From Ooceraea biroi (taxonomy: Eukaryota > Arthropoda > Insecta > Hymenoptera > Formicidae), in the NCBI RefSeq assembly GCF_003672135.1, contig NC_039506.1, positions 4,712,001-4,776,000 on the forward strand: DNA of 64,000 nt, in the 5' to 3' direction. A program made the translations under genes and the position numbers. Under the pieces are notes generated by a model, which was given only the letters and a program-made list of their open reading frames with translations, did not search any database and was not told where the DNA came from. The first letter of the stretch is position 1; each line of letters opens with the position of its first letter. Shown piece by piece: positions 35,626 through 48,803 of this stretch.

Positions 35626-38600
35626 AGAATGTGAGCCAATATGGAGAAGCTAATATAGAAAATGAGGAAAGATCGTGCTTCTTGAAATAATGAATAATAG
35701 CTGCAGAGAAAGAATTAATTTTGTGAATTGATTATGCATGTTTGTTTTTTTGCTGCATAATATATAGAATACAGTTTCATGTAATTATTTCATAAATCTT
35801 AAAATTATCTTGTCATTCCAAAAAAACGTTATTTCAAAATCTCCATGAGATTTGTTTATGATACAAATGAATTATTCACAGTTTCTTAAAAAAAGTTAAA
35901 GTTTATTATTAAAAATAACTTTTACCATAATAACATAATTACGATTTACAATAAAAATTTACAATAATAATAATTTATTAATTAAAGTATTTAATCTAAT
36001 ATTTCGTATTTTTAGAAATGTATATATTTATAATATGTATCATTATAATATTGAATAAATTTCAAAATAAATTTTTAAAACATTATTTTATATCTACTAG
36101 TCTCAATATTATATTTTGCATAATTTTATGTATTTATGTAGTAATGAAGCTCTAATAAAAGTAATTAAACAAATGGTGTAATAAAAACAAAGAATACCAC
36201 ATCTGCGAGGAAAGGTCAGATCTCATTGTCAGTTACTGAGCGGTAATAATGATAATGAGGAGAAATGGAATTGTTAGTTTAACTCATTCGTGTAATATAT
36301 GTTGACAGAAAAGTACCGGTAAAATCGGTGAGTAAGCGTGACATAATCCCTAGTAGTCCGACCACACGAGGCAGCCGCAGGCACTGAAAGCTACTCTTAT
36401 GAGACGCCCTCGCTTTTATGTTAATGCTGGGGCTCAATTTCGTGCCACATCGTAAAACAGAACACGTCTTCGCGATTGACAGATAATCACCTGCTTCTTT
36501 GAAACAATACTGTTCAATACTAGTTTCGATACTATTCAAAAAAATACTTGTTCTAATTTGCTTTTTTTAATGGAAAAGATGGAAAGATGATAAATATTAA
36601 TAAAATGGTAAATAGCTTTTGAAAGTTAAAATAAATTGTTCTATTAATTAAAAAAAAGATATTTGATATCGTGTAAGGGTATTTGATATTTCAGTATGTT
36701 GCTTATTATTATTTATTAGTATTTGACAACGTCGTACTTGAAAACAATATAACTGCAATAAAATAAATAGCATAAAGTAACTGTACGAGGATTTCTTATT
36801 ATCTCATGGTTATAATTTTACAATTTTTTCAAAACTATATATTTCAAAATTGAATAAAATACATTCTCGAATTTTTCAAGAAAGAATTTGTATTTTCGAT
36901 GTATCTTTTACATTTTTTCTAAGTGGATACATTTTCTTGTGGACTAGATGCGTTTCTGATTTACTTTGTTCTCCATTACAAAAGGAAATCATCTTTCAGA
37001 CATGATGCGTCGCTGTATCTTTTAAGATATATCACATTCGTAGGCGAGGAATACGTATAATGCATTTTAAATTATATACGGCGTTCGTTACTTGAATATG
37101 AGTTATGCCACATAATGCTCTGCGATCTCGCTTCCTTCGATCATAATGCAGTCTGTAGCCCGTTGCCGTGCAAAGTTCCATTTCTTACGAAAGAGTTATT
37201 TACGACCAAAAAAAACCACATCAATATTTATGCCGCAAACATTATTAATATTTGATTTGTGCCTTTTATTTGCGACTAGTTGTAAACAATTACGAAGTGG
37301 TGCATACGAGTTATATATCCGACCCGGTAGGACGGTTACGAGTCGTATGCAGATTATCAACTCGTTATAATTAGTATAATTACTTTCCGCGTTGCGCACA
37401 ATTTCTCAGCTGGTCGCTAAATCCGCAACCGGAGCATACAAGATGCGTCGCATAAACATGCTCTCTCCGGCGCTCTCAGCGAGGGATATTGCCGCTAATA
37501 CCGGCTTAATGAGAGCCGTAATGGAAGACTTTGATTACTGGCGGACGACGCGTATTAGAACCGGGCGAATCCATAAAATAAGCCGCTGCGGCTGAACGGG
37601 CCAGCAGAATCTCCGCTCTCCGTCGCAGTATGATTTACAGAGTGGAACAAAGCGTAATTCCCGCGCGATTTTTGCGCAATCGAGCCTTTATGTCGCCGTA
37701 CGAGTGATATATCATCCGCACGAGAAACGCATTCTACCAGGATGCACACAAACAGGTGTCTATGCTGCTGCTGCTGCTGCTGCTGCCGCTACTACTATGT
37801 CGCGGTCGTTTTAATCGGCATATATTAAGATTTCACTCGAGATTCCACTGTGGATTTTAACAGTCACTAGCGAACTTCGCTCCGCCTTCGATGACGAGCA
37901 TTTATTGTCGCTGCGTACACGTATGCTAGCATGGGATGACAAACTGGCAACTATACGTATGTTACGCTATAAATACCGCGTCGCACTATTGCGGCATAGC
38001 TTGAATTTAATTGCAAGTACGCGAGAACGGAAGTTCTCAGATAAACTTTCAAGTTCACAGATAAACTGTCGCGATATCGAGGTATCGAGAGCTAGATCAA
38101 ATCTATTTTTAAGCTTATGCTTTCATTGGCAGAAAAAATTAAGTATGTACATATATTTTTGTATATACCTTTTTAATCAAGCAATGTTATGTACCATAAT
38201 GTGTAAAAATTTAAGAAAATCTTCAAATATCTAAGAAGTATTCCACTATTACAAGACTGATCAAGATGACTGTAAGACGCTAAGGAAAGGGGATGCACCG
38301 ACGTGGCTTTTAAAAGACTTGATTGTATTCGCGGAGAGTAAAAGTATCGGCTTCTCTCCGGATATCCTGTAGTATTGAAAACAAATAGCGTCTACATTCC
38401 TGTCTGCCGCGGCCAAATCGCCCATTGCCTTTGTTTCGAATTCATAAATGGCACTTCCGCCCACGTACCGCGCACGTCTGCGAGGAACTATGAACCAATT
38501 TGGCGGGCTGACGCACAAGCAGCCGATTATAATTTCACATCGAACGCTGGTCGTCATGAATAATTGATACAGATTGTTCCCATCCCTGATACTTGTCGGC

Positions 38601-39348
38601 TAAATCTCCCATCGCGAGTACTCGCTCGCATTCCGCAGACCTCTTACATCCCCAAATGGTATCCGTAACAAAACACAAACGAGCGACACATGTATGCAGT
38701 TGATGCAGTTATAACTCGTATCGTATAAATCCAGATATGCATTACTTAAAAGCAGAGAGAAAGCGAGATACTTGTGCAGACGTAATATGTATAATAAGAG
38801 AGTGCCTACTGCACGTTAATATTACGTTTGACATTAATTTAATATTAAGGAAGGATAATAGGTGCGAGTTACACGAGAAATCTACTTTAATAAATAGCTA
38901 TGTTACATTGACACATTTATGTGAATTTAATAATATTCAATAATACTATCAGGATCGAGTGTTAAGGGAATTGTTGCCGTAAAAGTTTGTCGTGCTCGTT
39001 TCCATCCAACCAATCTGCCAATTACTCGCTTGATATGAAAAACGAGCAGTACGTAGTTCGCCCTCCGCCTTCCTTTTTCGCTTCACTTACAGCTTCTCCT
39101 TTCGTATTTGTCTGACTTCTTCACGAACTGGCCGATTCTTGCCGCAAGCGTCGCGTGCAGCAGCACATTAACCGCATCGTTGTAAAGCAGATTTCATTTA
39201 AGAAATGCAACGGAGGCGGAAAGGCCGCAAGAAGAAAGAGAGATACGCACGGGGAGTGTATTTTGACTCAGCTATGTAATTTTCATTCGCACTCGTGACC
39301 GCGTTTAAATCGTAACCGGGACGAAACGAACGCTTAATGGGAATACGT
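35626..39348. other. Non-coding, no gene recognised
   Basis: AT-rich DNA to about 37000, then mixed composition with a CTG microsatellite at 37762-37790. Short frames such as 37905-38234 and 38261-38557 show no domain, splice-bounded exon or coding bias. No RNA gene was recognised. Confidence 0.45.
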
Positions 39349-39450
39349 ATACAGGGTGATTCATGATTAGCACGGATACTAACTACATGAGCAAATCGTG
39401 AATAAAAATTTTTATCAAGAAAGTACGAGCAAATGTATGTTTTTCAAGTT
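39349..39450. repeat. Solo Tc1-like element end
   Basis: TACAGGGTGATTCATGATTAGCAC has the TA-CAGGGTG start shared by the ends of the two Tc1-like elements in this window. No complementary end was found nearby, so it looks like a truncated element of another subfamily. Confidence 0.45.
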
Positions 39451-39693
39451 CAAGACAAGTCATATAAAAAAAAATAGATCATTTGAGTATATTAAATTAT
39501 TCTTCATGAATTTATGAATGTGTTTTCATATTGATATAAGAGATATATTCATAATATTTCTGAGAATTTTCACGAAATATGCGGTTTAAATAATTATTTA
39601 GATTTTTAAAGACTAAAGAATAAATCTTTACATTATTTTACAAATTTGTAATAATTATTTTATTACAAGTTTATATCTATAAAGATATATAGT

Positions 39694-40587
39694 GGTAATT
39701 ATTTAGTTTAACGGAGCAACCTCGAATGACCTTGACCTTGACATATAATATAGAGGCCACCCTCCTGAGTGACCTTCAAAAGATTTTAGCCGTCGCTCGT
39801 TGTTTATTAAAAAGTTATTAACAAAAGAAGTTTAATGATTTTGCACGAATTTTCAACTGTCCACGCGAAGCAAGGACTTGAGTTTGACACATATTACAAA
39901 AGTCACCTTCCCGAATAACCCGCACTAGGTTTTACCCGTCGCTCGTTGTTTGTTAAAAAGTTATTAACAAAAAAGTTTAATGAATAGAGCATAATTTTAC
40001 AATATCATATACGTTTACGAAAGAGTATATTTGATGAAATTTTACCTTTAAATCAGAAATAGGTTTGGGTTAGGTTATATTTTCCGAAACTGGAGCCCCG
40101 GACACATACGCTCGTTTTCAGCCCGCTTCGCGGGAGGGCGGGGGGGAGGGGCTTTGCCCTCCCCCCGCCGGAGCCGGTGTTACAGATTTCACCGTACAGA
40201 TTTTGATCGCCTGATACACGGCACGGATTCTGGCGGTAGGGGGAGAGGCGAAGCCCCTTCCCCCCGCCCTCCCGCGAAGCGGGCTGAAAAACGAGCGTAT
40301 ATGTGTCCGGGCTCCAGTTTCGGAAAATATAACCTAACTTAACCTAACCAGGTTAGATTAGATTAGGTTAGGTTAAATCACTTTCCTTCCTTCGTTCATA
40401 TTCGTCGTTTATGTCTTTCAATATTCAAAATAACTTCTATATTTTCGAAACTTCTTTTGTTAATAACTTTTTAATAAAGAATGAGCGACGACTAAAACCT
40501 TTTGAAGGTCACTCAGGAGGGTGACCGTGACAACATATGTCAAGGTCAAGGTCATTCGAGGTTGCTCCGTTAATCTAAATAATTACC
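39694..40587. mobile_element. Foldback element with long TIRs and GC-rich hairpin core
   Basis: TIRs of about 140 bp (39694-39835 and 40447-40587) share GGTAATTATTTAG, the CGGAGCAACCTCGAATGACC block and the CTCCTGAGTGACCTTCAAAAG block. A second, partial copy of the inner TIR motif lies at about 39890-39985. The core (40078-40330) is itself an inverted repeat rich in G/C, including CCCGCTTCGCGGGAGGGCGG and its complement. Short TTAGG-type runs flank the core (40068-40077, 40331-40375). No transposase is present, so it is non-autonomous. No clear target duplication was read. Confidence 0.8.
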
Positions 40588-43500
40588 TTCTAATTAATTC
40601 ATATTTTGCTTTGATAATTCTCTCGATTCAGCCCGTGTATCGTCCTGTAGAAAGAGCCTGCCGGTCGAGGGCACCGGCGAACTCAGGCGGGATGGTTTCA
40701 AATCGGGAGTCGCGACCGGACGTTCTTTTCGACTTTAGTATCATTGGCGGCAAATTAAAAGCCGGCCGTCAAAGGCCGACCAAATGAGATTGCGTAGCGA
40801 TGTGTTGTGCACGCAAACGCAACGAATTCTAAGTCGATGAAGAGCGCGCGCGGGACGCCCGGCGGCTTCGTTATTCTCAACCATGCAACGCTAAATGCAC
40901 CTGTCTGATCCTCGCGCCTTGTTAACTTCGAGAGAGCCTTCATCTCCGTTTCCGACAAATAAAATCAGATTTAGCATTAAATGCACGGCTAAATAGAAAC
41001 GACAGTGCCAGCCTTGAGCCTTGATGATTCGCTGATCGACAGAATTCGAGACCATTTTGCTTAATTTCAATGTTCTTATACAATACTTCTATAATCATTC
41101 TTATATTTAACGTTCTTAATTCGTATTTATTTTTGTCGACATTTATGTGTAATTATTTTGTAGTCAATTTTGCATACATAAGCTTGTCATGTTGTTTACT
41201 CCAATCAGAATCGCCTTTTAATCACCTTTTAATAAATCGTCTTTTAATAAATGCTTTTTATGGTGATTTAATTAAGCGTGCGTATGCGTGCAGAGTTCAA
41301 CTCCATCTTAATTTATTATTTATCAATGTGGAACTTGCGGAATGCTATAGAACTTATATGATGGAACGAAATTGTTAAATCAGAGAAATCTAACAGCTTT
41401 GTAGAGGCCGCAGAAATTGAAAATGACTTAGCAAAGACGTGTCTGCGGCCTTGAGTTAGAATAGAACGACAGAATAGAACTGAGATTTTCTTTTTCATTG
41501 CACCCGTCTCGTAATGAAGATCGCGTCGAACATCTGTTATAACAAGCTCGATATATCACACGTTGCACGAAGATCACCCCCTCGTGATTTATTACACATT
41601 ATGCCGGAGCATTATCGGGTCTGCGCATCACGCGGCTTCAACGCGGCGCCTCACATGACGTCCATCAAGAAGTAATAATTAAAAAGAAGGAGGTTTAAAT
41701 CTCGCCTCGACATGCACGCATGATATCGGCCATCTGCTTCGTGCGATTAGAATGAGAATGGCGTAAGTCATGCTCGCAATGAAGCTTCACTGTCGGAACG
41801 AGGAGAGATCGTGTTAACGATCGTGTTCGTGATACTGCTTTAATACCAAAGTAAGTTTCGAATGATCGAAAAGGAAGTTGAACGAATTTTCGGAAAAATT
41901 ATCAAATAAAATCATTATTGCAGCTTTACGACGTAATATTAAATATCTTGAGATAATCAAGTCCTGAGGCAAAATTTCTTTTCATTTGAATAACTTTTCA
42001 TTATTTAACTGCGTTAAACAATATTTCATGCGTCATTCATTGTATATGTGTCTAATATATGTACTTTCTTACATTTTAATAAAGCATTATTTATTTTCCT
42101 ATAGCTCCAAAAGTTTTGTTAAAACGTAAAATATTTAAATATTTAAAATTCGAAATATGAAATATTTTGTTTTAAATTTTTATTAGAAATATTAAAACCG
42201 CTTTTTGTACGGTACAAAACAGCTCGAGTGATTCGAAATGACATGTTCGATGCGTTCTGAAGTGACACAATTCTAGCTGCGCATGGCCGTATCAACGTAA
42301 TCGCCCTGTTGATCATCACAAGAGATTCACAAGAGAGCACAAAGAATAAGAGAGAAAGAAACAGATGGAGAGGATAAGAGAGAGAGAGAACAAAGTTCCC
42401 TATTGCGTCATACGACAATGCATTTCTTTCATACGTCTACCGCTACGACTCAAGAGTTGGATAGGAGAAGCTGGCCTCTCCAGAAGGCATATTTTTTTGT
42501 CTTGATTTTTCTTGAATCTTGATTTTTGTTTCATCCCGCCTTTATCCTTTACATCCCTCCCTCGCGGAAAGTTCAAGACCGGTTAATCCAGATTAACTTT
42601 TAGCCTGTGCATGTAAATGTACGCAGCAATGTATACATATTGATGAACACATGGGGTAGAAAAATTGTGAGACTTTTACTCCTGCGACTGATAATCCTTC
42701 CTTAAGCTCTGTGTTCACTTGAGAGTGTAACTTTAATGAAATAAAAAATAAAAGCAAAGTAGAAAATGAAACTGGAATAGAAAGAAATGTAAACTAAAAT
42801 GAATAAAACGATCGAAGTAAGATAGGAAATAGAAATAAGCAAGATGGTAAGTTACTCTTTGCAGTACGTACTTCAGTGATGTACGTACGTGTAACGTTCA
42901 AAAGCGGTTCTCGGTATTTCTTTGTAAGTAATATTTCTTTCGAATGGACTTTCGCTATTACGGACTCGCCTGACTTACGAAGTCGCGGTTTTAATCGCAT
43001 TTGAGCTGTCCAGGCAGAGATTATCCGTGCTACAGTATGAGAGTAATCGTACACTTTTTATTGCATTTTTTAGATTCTATGTTACGTACAACGTACGCTT
43101 ATATTCTTATACATTTTCTGATATTGACAATAAAACACAGTTCTTTTATCGTAAATGTTGCATGCCTATTACAGATTCAATATAATAATAATAACAATTA
43201 ATAACGTTAATAAAAGAACCACAAATTGAATCTGTTATCTTTTTCATATTCTTCTTTTTCGATCTTTTACAAATGTAGTATTAAAAAAAGAGGCAGAAAA
43301 TACAATTATGAAACGACGCATATCTGGAGTGCAACTCTCCGCGCTCCGCAAATCGGTTGCGTGCGTCACGCGTTATCCACGGACAGATCGATTTTTGCAT
43401 CCCTGACCCGAGAGCTTCGCGCCGAACGACGAACGATCGTAACGCTCAATGCGCTTTAACGAGAACACGTGTGCGACGCGTTCGCCGCGAGGATACTTTA

Positions 43501-43900
43501 CGTACAGGTCTCTGGAAGTCGGTAACGCGATTACGCGAGATCCCGGCGCGATCCGATCTCGACGACGGGATTAAAGGCAATCGCGAGACGATCGAGAACC
43601 GCCATTGGGTAATAAATGCGGCACATAATGAACCGCCTTTATCTAGCGAACTCGTTGAAAGCCGCCGCCGTTCGTGAATGTAAATTTATTCTCCGTGCGT
43701 AACACCGTTGCGTTTTGCCCTCAAGGATAGAGCAAGCATGGTGGAATCTCGTTACACCGAACACGCCGCAACGTCCAGCCGTGGAATGAAACTTGTTGCT
43801 GTAAAATTCTGTCGTGTCACGTTATACAATTTTCGTTACGAAACGCAATGTAGCTGAACAAACAGGCAATGCCGAAACGTCGTAGTTGAGCGATACAATA
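40588..43900. other. Non-coding, no gene recognised
   Basis: Mixed AT-rich DNA. A GA-rich tract near 42340-42395 and scattered short frames (41070-41378, 42794-43054, 43226-43677) are the only features. The frame at 43357-43677 is Arg-rich and lies in CpG-rich sequence, with no domain. Confidence 0.45.
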
Positions 43901-44606
43901 AATTACCCACGTAGAAATTTCAAAACGGTCCAATACTGGGACTGTACCGTTTGCCATCGTGGCAGTACTGGCCGCCAGTATTGTGCCAGTACAGATTCGA
44001 CACAGGAGTGTAACGCCATGCCGTACTTAATTGCCAGTACTGATCCGACACTGGCAATAATATATGGACCAGTATTCGGTAAATAACTGCACCAGCATTG
44101 GGCATAGAAGTGGACCAATTAATGTATTAATGTGTAAATGTATTTTATATATATATATATATATAATATATATTTTGTACTATTTGTATTTGTGACTTAA
44201 ATATTATAAACAAAGACTGATGCAAACAACATTAGTAAAATCATTTTGTAAATGTCGCGTGAATTAATATCGCGTTTAAAAGAAAAAGATGTTAAATCGG
44301 TTTTCCGGATGGTTATTTATACGTGATAACGCAAATGTTTCTAGCGAGAACGTCACGCCTGATCTGGCCATCTATCGGTCGCTGGTGAATCAATATATTG
44401 TTATAATCATATTCTAAAAAAGGCGTGTTAACTTCGTGAAGTTCTTTTTTATCGAATATTGAGGCCTCTTTTCCGCGACGAATTTCGTGTGACTTGAACT
44501 TCGCGTTGCGAATGTCAGAATGTCATAGTGGCTGTCAGTGCGGTTATATTGACAATTGTATTTATTATATTATTTTTATTTTATTTTTGTATTTCTTATT
44601 TTATTT

Positions 44607-44671
44607 ATAGCGCGCGTAGCGCGCGCCTGTGTTGCTAGTTATATATTATCGGCAATGTATGTAGTCCAATG
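44607..44671 (+). repeat. 65-bp direct repeat, copy A
   Basis: Contains CGCGCGTAGCGCGCGCCTGTG followed by GTTGCTAGTTATATATTATC. It is identical or nearly so to 44834-44898, 227 bp downstream within the same element. Confidence 0.85.
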
Positions 44672-44833
44672 ACTGTTATGTTAAGTTATTCTAAATCAGT
44701 TTTTTGTTACGAATTTTGTTATTACCGAGTCCTCGGATAATCTGCCCCGGGCTATGCTCCTCGAAAAGAATCCTCCAACATCATCTTTAAAAACAATGCA
44801 CACTTCGCCATTCAGTGAATATTGAAAAATAAA

Positions 44834-44898
44834 ATAGCGCGCGTAGCGCGCGCCTGTGTTGCTAGTTATATATTATCGGCAATGTATGTAGTCCAATG
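44834..44898 (+). repeat. 65-bp direct repeat, copy B
   Basis: Second copy of the 44607-44671 block. It precedes the CCAGTACTGG-rich right subterminal region of the element. Confidence 0.85.
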
Positions 44899-45165
44899 CT
44901 GGGTCTGTGTCGGTTGCCGAAGCATGGCCCGTCTCGCAACCAGTACTGGTCCATGTCTGTATTTTATAATGGCCCGTCACATGGCCCGGTTTTTAATAAG
45001 TACTGGGACAAGACTGTCTGCCAACTCTTTGCAGTACTGGCCGCCAGTATTGTGCCAGTACAGATCCGACACTGGAGTGTAACGCCGCTGCCGTACTCTG
45101 GGCTACCAATACTAGGCCAATGTTGGGCCAGTTAAACAACCTCGGCAATTTCTACGTGGGTAATT

Positions 45166-48042
45166 TCGCAATTTGTAAGTTGAACCAGGGGAAACATCTC
45201 GCGTGTAGGTGAACCCAGTTTGTTGCACCGTAAGATATTATTCTAAGATATTATTCTTTCTTCCAATACGGCAAAATTAATGATGAAATTAACAGGCGAT
45301 AACTCGATCGATTGCGCTCGATCGAATATCGGTGCAATAATTTCAAATATTAGTATTTTCGGAAATGTTGCTTCAGCGAGAATTTCAACGCACGCGTCGC
45401 TTCGAGTTCGCTAATCGGCGAGACCGAGCAAGAGAGTTGCACAGAAAATTTGCGAAACCTTCGTTGCATACGGTATCCGCTGTAATCGCGAACTCACGAT
45501 ACGAGGATAACATACGCGAACGCATAAAAGGACACGCGCATCTGTCAGGCACCAGCGGTGTCCCGGGTTTAAACGAGCCCTAGAAGCGCGCATAATTTAG
45601 TTGCACTGATATGCATTCATTCGCGAGACGCGCACGCTACTCCTCACGGTGGAGGGAGAACAACGAGCCCGTTCAGGATCACCATCTAAGGATAAACGAC
45701 TGAGCAATGTAGCTCTCTCGAGCTCGCGGTGGTCACCAAAACCTGTCCGACACTCCGAGTGACTTCGACATTTTTCACGGATCGTCCTCGATACCGACCC
45801 ACGCGAGCGAACGAGCCCCGTCCAGTTCTCGAAGCGGACCTTTTCCAAGGTCAGTGACGTGTGGGCCGCTAGAGAGTGCACTGACGAAGTGCACTTTGTT
45901 GCGAAAGCACTTGCGAACGTCGCGCACGTCGCCTGACGTTTTGACATCGCGACGCGAATGCAATCTCCGACTGGCGATGGCATTTTTCGCATTAAACGGC
46001 CACCCCGTAAAAATCGCGTCGTCTCATAGTGTCGGCTTAATGGTCAATGAATTCTATCGTACACGGTGACACGTTCTCTTGAGGATGTTCTTTTAGCCTT
46101 TAAGGGTCTCGTCGAATTATTGCGATATTCTTTAACATTCGTCATTTACTCGTAACTCGACATAAATCGAAGTGTTGAAAAGTGCGTTGCGAATGGCAAA
46201 ACGTAACTCTTAATATTGAAGAAAGCTCTTTTCGATCAAATAAGATAAATATAAAATTAATTAAATTCAAAGGAATTCATTTCTTTGATTAAAATTTTGC
46301 AGAAGAATCATTGACACCCCATTGGCTACAAGCTCGTACATTCCAAACTCATCGATCCAAATACTTTCGTAAATACAGCGATCAGTTATGTTATATCACG
46401 TAACTTTGCAATAATCAACTCTCTCTACATCTTTCTCTTAATCATCCACGTAAACAACGTTACACTTTTGCATCAGTCGTCGCTTTGTTGAATAATAATC
46501 CATAGATGCTCGCAAATTAACAACGCCAACGCGTACTCGTATTATACAATTATGCATCACTAATCAAGAGGAAGTAGAATCAAGAGGAAGAGAAAGCAGA
46601 ATCTGCGATATCGAAAGGACTAAACACGATTACCCTCGACGCGAGCCCAGCTGTCCGTATAACGTGGTTTCGCGTCGGTTCGCGCGATTATGCAAATCCG
46701 CGACACGCGCTCGCGCGACGGAGATGGGCCGCGCTGACGTGCGCGTTCCCGGTCGTTGATTAAATTACGATCCGGATCGTCTCGCGCGTTGGACGAGCGA
46801 GCTGGATCGGTGCCGTTGCGAGTCGATCGGCGCTGGAAGGCGCGTTAATTAAATCCAGTGCGACCGGGATCGAGAGGAGGATGTGCACGTCCGGCGCGGG
46901 GTGCGTAAAATGGCGTCTGTCGGGCGCGACGCGCTCTGTATAAGGCATCGTTCCCGATATTAATGATGGCACAGAAAGCATCGCTAGTAATGAACACATG
47001 CGCGACCTGTCCCGCCCACGTGCGAAAGCGGCAACGTTATCCGGACGGCTCCGCGCCGTGACGCGCGGATTTGCATGGCGAGGCCGATCGAGGATTCCCC
47101 GCCGTTTCTCGGACTTGAACTATAATCTGTCAAAGTGCACTTTATAGAGGGGCACCGATGGCGATGCGACGAGAATTGTAGTTTTTTTATTTATAGTCTA
47201 GTTTCATTTGTAAGTACTTTTACTTTTATGATGCCTATGTCTGCTCTCTTTTGTCTTTATTCTTTTACAGTTTTATTATTATGTATCATCCATAATTTGT
47301 GTCTACTTGTTTATCTGTTCTTAGATTCGCAAAAGCTTTATCTACTTTTGTATAATTAACAATGTTGAAAAATTGAGATCGAGAAAAATGAAATTAAGAC
47401 CGTGCACTTGTCGAGATCAGAATATGCAAATAAGTATTGAGAGAAAACGATTAGATGGGCGAAAAGAAAGTAATATTTTACTGATACATACAGTGTTACT
47501 ACTAGAGGGAATCTCCATATTATCTCGATATTTTAGCCACTTTCCAGATGCGTGGATAAAGCTGGTTAATTTCTGCACTAATTGCGACGGAAATAGGCAC
47601 GCTAATTATAATGGATAATTTCGCGTAATGATAAGATCTCCTCAGCGCTTCTATAAACGGGCTTCGTATAAAAGCGGATCGTAGAAATTACGGATGAGAT
47701 TTAGGTTGTAAAATTTTAGATTTAGATGATAAACTTGGCGATCAGTGATGCGCGCTCAAACGCAAACTTCGCTTCTTAAATGCAGTAATTAAGAGGCAAT
47801 TAAGAACGACGCGATAAATACTGGGACTGGTTAGCATTCGTTGCATCGAATGCATATAATGTTTCTTTTCCTAGATTATCACACGACTTAACTTGTCTAA
47901 ACTTAGATTCGCTATCTATCACATCATTAATATTAATATCTAAGATCTGGAATAAAGTTTGCTATTTAATATAAATTGATCCTGTCAAGAATATTTTGAT
48001 ATCCATCCTGTATTACAAATCTCTGCAATATATTTTGTTATA
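45166..48042. other. Non-coding with CpG-rich stretches, no gene recognised
   Basis: CpG-rich DNA at 45360-46070 and 46620-47120 holds overlapping frames on both strands with Arg/Ser-rich translations and no domains. The rest is AT-rich. I see no RNA gene or repeat family. Confidence 0.45.
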
Positions 48043-48803
48043 CAGGGTGTCCCGGGTTTTAACCGACAAACTGCGGGAGCATATTCTACTAGTGGAAATA
48101 AGAAAAAATTCTTATATCGAGTTTGCTTAGAAATGCTTTATTACAAAGTTATAAACCAATATTGAAAAGAAATATGAGATAAGTAACAACGGATTTTTTC
48201 ACAAAAAGAAAAATTATTTACGCAATGATTTAGTGACGCATTTCAAAATGTTGTCCTTGCACATCGATACAAGCTAGACATCGACGTAGTACAGAATTTG
48301 TTACGGTACGACATTCCTGAAAATTTTGTTGCATCTCAGTAACTGAATTAGTAATTCGTTGCTTTAAATCTATCTGGTACTCTCCTGTTAGGAAATCTAC
48401 GTTGATACTCTCGTACGGCAGCTCGTGCATTTCCGTCACAGAATCCGTACACGAAATGAATATCGGTGTATTCCTCATTTGAAAACACTTTTGGCATTCT
48501 GATAGTAATTGCTAGTTCACACGACGATTGAAATCTAACAGCTACTGTTGTGAAAGTAACAATCATACTGAATCGTTTCAACATAGTGAACATGAATACA
48601 TGTGAATACACATAACATAAACATCTTCGACCTTCCAAATTCTACACTATGTTCCGTTGTTACTTATCTCATATTTCTTTTCAATATTAGTTTATAACTT
48701 TGTAATAAAGCATTTCTAAGCAAACTCGATATAAGAATTTTTTCTTATTTCCACTAGTAGAATATGCTCCCGCAGTTTGTCGGTTAAAACCCGGGACACC
48801 CTG
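48043..48803. mobile_element. Internally deleted Tc1-like element with ~150-bp TIRs
   Basis: The ends CAGGGTGTCCCGGGTTTTAA (48043) and its complement (ending 48803) are flanked by TA. The TIRs run about 150 bp (48043-48193 and 48653-48803) and are nearly identical. The 460-bp interior keeps only the two ends of a transposase gene on the minus strand, so the element is a 761-bp non-autonomous derivative. It belongs to the same broad family as the element at 25044-28335, but the TIR sequences differ after CAGGGTG. Confidence 0.9.
48230..48497 (-). pseudogene. Transposase remnant: HTH and C-terminus only
   Basis: On the minus strand, ATG at 48497-48495 opens a DUF4817-type N-terminal region (HFVYGFCDGNARAAVREYQR and the following PNRRVPD), then stops at 48348. 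The frame beside it encodes a typical family C-terminus (LKQRITNSVTEMQQNF to QHFEMRH, ending 48230). The whole DDE catalytic core between them is deleted, and the junction is out of frame. Confidence 0.85.

Larger units (their letters stand above)
43901..45165. mobile_element. Putative DNA transposon, 1265 bp, perfect 19-bp TIRs
   Basis: The left end AATTACCCACGTAGAAATT and the right end are exact reverse complements. Inside, a 66-bp block (43962-44027) recurs in direct orientation at 45031-45097, and a 65-bp block recurs at 44607-44671 and 44834-44898. The motif CCAGTACTGG and near variants are scattered through both subterminal regions. No transposase was recognised. The superfamily is unknown, since the target duplication cannot be separated from the palindromic AATT ends. 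Confidence 0.7.

Noticed and set aside
40154..40342. 62-codon Pro/Arg/Gly-rich frame
   Set aside because: It falls in the GC-rich hairpin core of the foldback element.
43357..43677. Arg-rich 106-codon frame
   Set aside because: CpG-rich composition effect, with no motif or exon borders.
45597..46069. Opposed open frames in a CpG-rich block
   Set aside because: Both strands are open for compositional reasons and no domain is seen.
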